A DNA stretch of 8,651 bases from Christensenella sp. UBA4263. GTDB taxonomy: Bacteria > Bacillota > Clostridia > Christensenellales > Aristaeellaceae. The notes under the pieces are model-generated. The model saw only the letters and a list, made by a program, of their open reading frames with translations, was not told the origin of the DNA and did not search any database. Positions within the stretch are counted from its first letter, which is position 1. The number at the start of each line of letters is the position of its first letter. The DNA is taken from contig DGWH01000023.1 of assembly GCA_002395225.1 (NCBI GenBank), positions 1 through 8,651 on the forward strand, written 5' to 3'. Below are positions 5,853 through 8,651 of this stretch, piece after piece. Position numbers and translations under genes: made by a program.

Positions 5853-7364
5853 TTATCTGAAAATGGAAGCGCCTATCAGTCCCTGATACCAAGCTGTGCT
5901 CTGTATTTCGGGGCTAACAGTACTCCGTATATGGTCATAGTACTTTCCATACTTATGCCTGCTCTTTTCTGAACGGAATAAGTCTCTTACGGAATAAGGA
6001 CCTATGTCAGTACTTCCTTCTTTACCTTCTGTCTGACTTTCCTCTTCATATGTACGCTGGTAAACGGCCAGGTCGTACATGTTTCCTCCATTAAAGTCAA
6101 ACGCACGAAGGCGAGCCATATTATCCAGACCTTTTGCACTCCACCCCTTCGGCAGCGTACTGAGACGATACGAGAGTATGTGATATACGTGAGCCTCCGT
6201 ACTACAGCCGACAATTTCTTTCGGATGATTGAGCCTGCGTCGTGCAGCATCCCAGTTGTTTACAATAAAGTCTTTTGCGTCTAATGCACTGTTTTTTCGC
6301 GAGTCAGTAGAAGCCTGTTTTGCGACTGCTTCTGCTTTCTGGGTAAACTCCTCAATCTTGTTATCAATAACAGCCTGGCGTAACTCTTTCTTGAGCTGTT
6401 TCTTCGCTTCCTCGTCAGTCAGAATATTGATGATTGTGGCTATTTTCTGTACGAAATGGAACCCGTCCAGGTAGAACGTCATGCCAATAATCTCGCATCC
6501 CGCCTGAATCCATGTACCGCCGTCACTTCCAAGATTAAAGCTTTCAATATGGTCAATATCATATGTCGCTTCAATGTATGCCCAGACTTCAGCCCAAAGG
6601 GCATCATTTTGTTCATCACCTTCATACAATCCGGCAAAATAATGAACATTCTTAATCCTGCATTTGTGGTTATGCGTCGGATCCTCCTCATATCCTTCAT
6701 GGACATAGACCAGCTTTACCATTTTGCCGTTGTTTTTACGCTTTGTTTTTGGATCTCTTTTAATATCTCCTTTGGTGTGAATAAGCTGTAAATGGGCATG
6801 ATCCTCATCGGCTTCAATAAAGAGGTAACTAACGGTTCGCTTTTTTTCAGGTGGCTTATACGGTGGAAAATGAAGCGAATGAATGATGTTATGCACAGTT
6901 TGCTTACTGACGGGTGTACCGCCTAATGAAACATCCAGTGAAGCCTGCTTTCCGGCTTTGTAATAGCTGCTGTAAGCCACTTCCTGAAGAACTCTGGCAA
7001 CTGCATCATCCGTAAGCTGCCGGTGGCTAGGCATGCCAATATAATCATCCAGAAGATAAATGCATTTTCCGGTGCTGCGGTCCTTATACAAGGTACGGCT
7101 GTAAGTAATAGAACCGATGCTTGTGATAATTGTTCGCTCCCGATTTATGTTCACAATTGCGAGAGAGTTGGAACGGTTCATTTTCAACTCTGTGTCCTTC
7201 AATTCCAACGCAATGCGAATTGATTCACGCGCTCCATTTAGTGCCGCACATTTTATCCGTTCCATCAGTTGTACCAGAGAAATAGAGCCTGATAAGAACT
7301 GCTTGATTGCTTCTTGAAAATTGGTTCCTATTTGCTGAACTACCAGACTTAATATATACAGCAT
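5853..7364 (-). CDS. ISLre2-family (UPF0236) transposase
   Basis: A 503-residue, apparently full-length transposase that mobilises its own element. Recognisable blocks include SIGSITYSRTLYKDRSTGK (82-100), typical of UPF0236. The DDE-like core has YLFIEADEDH (180-189, first acidic site), GSDGGTWIQAG (279-289, Asp281) and YLDGFHFVQKI (298-308). GCSTEAHVYHILSYR (386-400) holds a candidate third acidic residue, Glu390, and WSAKGLDNMARLRAF (408-422) follows. Roles of the acidic residues are inferred by analogy with mutator/IS256-type enzymes. The start has AAGGAG (7379-7374 on the minus strand) nine bases upstream. The frame is uninterrupted, so the element may be active. The coupled HTH gene follows on the same strand. 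Confidence 0.92.
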   Translation of the reverse strand: MLYILSLVVQQIGTNFQEAIKQFLSGSISLVQLMERIKCAALNGARESIRIALELKDTELKMNRSNSLAIVNINRERTIITSIGSITYSRTLYKDRSTGKCIYLLDDYIGMPSHRQLTDDAVARVLQEVAYSSYYKAGKQASLDVSLGGTPVSKQTVHNIIHSLHFPPYKPPEKKRTVSYLFIEADEDHAHLQLIHTKGDIKRDPKTKRKNNGKMVKLVYVHEGYEEDPTHNHKCRIKNVHYFAGLYEGDEQNDALWAEVWAYIEATYDIDHIESFNLGSDGGTWIQAGCEIIGMTFYLDGFHFVQKIATIINILTDEEAKKQLKKELRQAVIDNKIEEFTQKAEAVAKQASTDSRKNSALDAKDFIVNNWDAARRRLNHPKEIVGCSTEAHVYHILSYRLSTLPKGWSAKGLDNMARLRAFDFNGGNMYDLAVYQRTYEEESQTEGKEGSTDIGPYSVRDLFRSEKSRHKYGKYYDHIRSTVSPEIQSTAWYQGLIGASIFR

Positions 7365-7403
7365 AGACCAGTTCTCCTTTACAGCATATGCCGCTAAAGG
7401 TAG

Positions 7404-7432
7404 ATTATAGCCTTCAAGTCAAGCTGTACTAA
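7404..7432 (-). promoter_or_regulatory. Likely transposase promoter
   Basis: On the minus strand: TTAGTA (7432-7427), 17-base spacer, perfect TATAAT (7409-7404), about 40 bases ahead of the transposase start. The -35 is weak. Further out, CCGAGA (7478-7483) pairs with TCTCGG (7498-7503). Apart from these I see no gene in 7365-7512. Confidence 0.45.
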
Positions 7433-7543
7433 AAAACTCTTTGGTATCTGAATATCGGGGATTTTAGAGGTAGATGCCCGAGACAAACCTGTAGATATCT
7501 CGGTCGTTTTATGTGCATGAATCTCATGGAAAAAGTACAAGTT

Positions 7544-7590
7544 GATTTTGAAAACCGACTCAAAAGTTCACGAATTAATTAGTGGAAATC
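7544..7590 (-). repeat. R core copy D, inverted relative to the left array
   Basis: The reverse complement matches core C (5447-5493) at 46 of 47 positions, the only change being A to G before the TTTTCAAAATC end. It forms a long inverted pair around the ISLre2 element. Similarity to left copies A and B continues about 30 bases inward to GAGATTCATGC. Confidence 0.85.
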
Positions 7591-7820
7591 GAATTCATGT
7601 TGGTCTTCAGACGTGCGTGTGAATTGCCGTGAAGTGGGGCAGATCTAAACTTCGCTTCAGCCACGATGTAGTTTCTCCCAGACTGCTTCTGCACCGCAAG
7701 ACTATGGAGTTTTCTTGGCCCGCTGCAGGGAAGGTAGATGCCTTTCTTTCCCGTCTTTCCAGCTATCTTTCCAATCCGTGAGAAGTGACTCGCATGAATC
7801 TCATGGAAAAAGTACAAGTT

Positions 7821-7867
7821 GATTTTGAAAACCGACTCAAAAGTTCACGAATTAATTAGTGGAAATC
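7821..7867 (-). repeat. R core copy E
   Basis: Identical to copy D and located exactly 277 bases further on, as part of the second tandem unit. Confidence 0.85.
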
Positions 7868-8074
7868 GAATTCATGTTGGTCTTCAGATGTGCGTGTGGA
7901 TTGACGTGAAGTGGGGCAGTCTAAACTTCGCTTCAGCCACGGTGTAGTTCCTCCCAGACTGCCTCTGCACCGCAAGACTACGGTGTTTTCTTGGCCCACT
8001 GCAGGGCACGTGGATGCCTTTCTTTCTCGTCTTTCCAGCTATTTCTCCAACCCGTGAGAAATGCCTCCAGGGGC

Positions 8075-8651
8075 ACTTCTAAACTGTAAGACTATAGCGT
8101 TTTCTCGGCCTGCTGCCAAGCATGCGGATGGCTTCCTTTTCATCCTTCCTGCCATCTTTCCAGTCTCGGAGAAGTACCACCAGAATGGCTTCTACATTGC
8201 ATGGCTGTGACGTTTTCTCGACCCGCTGCCACGTCTGCGGACGGCTTCCTTTCCCGTCCATCCGGCCATCTCTCCGGCCTCGAAGAAGTACCACCAGAAT
8301 GGCTTCTACATTGCATGGCTGTGACGTTTTCTCGACCCGCTGCCACGTCTGCGGACGGCTTCCTTTCCCGTCCATCCGGCCATCTCTCCGGCCTCGGAGA
8401 AGTACCAACGGAACGGCTTCTACATTGCATGACTGTGACGTTTTCTTGACCCACTGCCATGCCTGCGGACGGCTTCCTTTCCCGTCCATCCGGCCATCTC
8501 TCCGGCCTCGGAGAAGTATCCACAGGACCGCTTCTACACTGCATGGCTATGACGTTTTCTTGCCCCGCTGCCAAGCATGCGGATGGCTTTCTTTCCCGTC
8601 CTTCCTGCCATCTCACTGGCCCCGTTGAAGTACCTCGGGACCGCTTCTACA
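8075..8651. repeat. U array: tandem 113/114-bp units, continues past window
   Basis: Units start at about 8075, 8188, 8302, 8416, 8530 and 8643 (partial, cut by the window edge); two divergent ones lie at 7685 and 7961. Units 8188 and 8302 differ at four of 114 positions, showing recent duplication. All share GTTTTCT.G.CC..CTGC and, except the last, GAGAAGT or a close variant near the end. Each holds a 5-6 bp stem around a pyrimidine-rich loop (e.g. GGACGG 8239-8244 with CCGTCC 8254-8259). Because 114 is divisible by three, long frames run through on both strands. None has a ribosome site or a recognisable domain, so I do not call a gene. Confidence 0.9.

Larger units (their letters stand above)
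5494..7512 (-). mobile_element. ISLre2-family insertion sequence with an accessory ORF
   Basis: About 2.0 kb, defined by the two co-oriented ORFs and by where R-repeat identity stops on either side (after 5493-5497, before 7513). It carries a UPF0236/ISLre2 transposase and a coupled HTH ORF. I could not find short terminal inverted repeats inside these limits. The flanking 47-bp R cores (5447-5493 and 7544-7590) are themselves inverted and nearly identical, so the true ends could be there. Boundaries are therefore approximate. Confidence 0.62.
7515..8067. repeat. 277-bp tandem duplication joining R and U repeats
   Basis: 7515-7791 is followed directly by a close copy starting at 7792 (exact period 277), differing by scattered substitutions and small indels. 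Each unit begins GCATGAATCTCATGG and contains an inverted R core. It continues with sequence holding GGTCTTCAGA and CTTCGCTTCAGCCAC, and ends with one divergent U unit (from 7685 and 7961). CATGAAT (7516-7522) can pair with ATTCATG (7593-7599). Short minus-strand frames here look like products of the repeat. Confidence 0.85.

Noticed and set aside
7575..7817. An 80-codon minus-strand ORF
   Set aside because: It lies inside the 277-bp tandem repeat, crosses its junction, and has neither a ribosome site nor recognisable homology.
8209..8235. A second stem GACGT/ACGTC within the U unit
   Set aside because: It is present in the two most similar units but lost without compensation in the unit at 8416, so there is no support for conservation.
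7685..8651. CRISPR array
   Set aside because: The whole 114-bp unit is repeated; there are no short repeats separated by unique spacers and no cas genes.

Overview
The window looks like accessory chromosome of a Bacillota member, most likely a gut-type Clostridia (Lachnospiraceae/Oscillospiraceae-like). The reasons are near-balanced base composition, AGGAGG-type ribosome sites, LysR regulators next to alpha/beta hydrolases, and IS66 and ISLre2 (UPF0236) transposases. The assignment is inference from gene content.

Left part (1-2040): the 3' part of a LysR-type regulator, an intrinsic terminator, then a decayed stretch. That stretch holds a helix-turn-helix scrap, three short related repeats and the C-terminal remnant of an IS66-type transposase on the minus strand. 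Just beyond is a well-formed 42-residue one-helix membrane protein gene. It has its own ribosome site, upstream palindromes and terminator, a layout resembling a type I toxin unit.

Middle (2039-5190): a second, paralogous LysR regulator on the minus strand diverges from a plus-strand operon. The operon has a 73-residue helical protein, a 330-residue alpha/beta hydrolase with a cysteine nucleophile elbow, and (4-bp overlap) an exported serine hydrolase. The divergent region carries a good minus-strand promoter and a 16-bp perfect palindrome, so the regulator probably controls itself and perhaps the operon. The last hydrolase has lost its C-terminus at an 85-bp inverted-repeat element.

Right part (5190-8651): about 3.4 kb of mobile and repetitive DNA. 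An ISLre2 transposase with a translationally coupled downstream helix-turn-helix ORF lies between inverted copies of a roughly 100-bp repeat family (called R here), 2.5 copies on the left and 2 on the right. The two innermost 47-bp R cores match in inverted orientation at 46 of 47 positions. To the right the R copies are fused with a second family (U), which becomes a tandem array of 113/114-bp units running off the window. Each U unit keeps a stem-loop whose base pairs change in a compensatory way, with G.U pairs valid only in plus-strand RNA. This array is the strongest candidate here for something undescribed.
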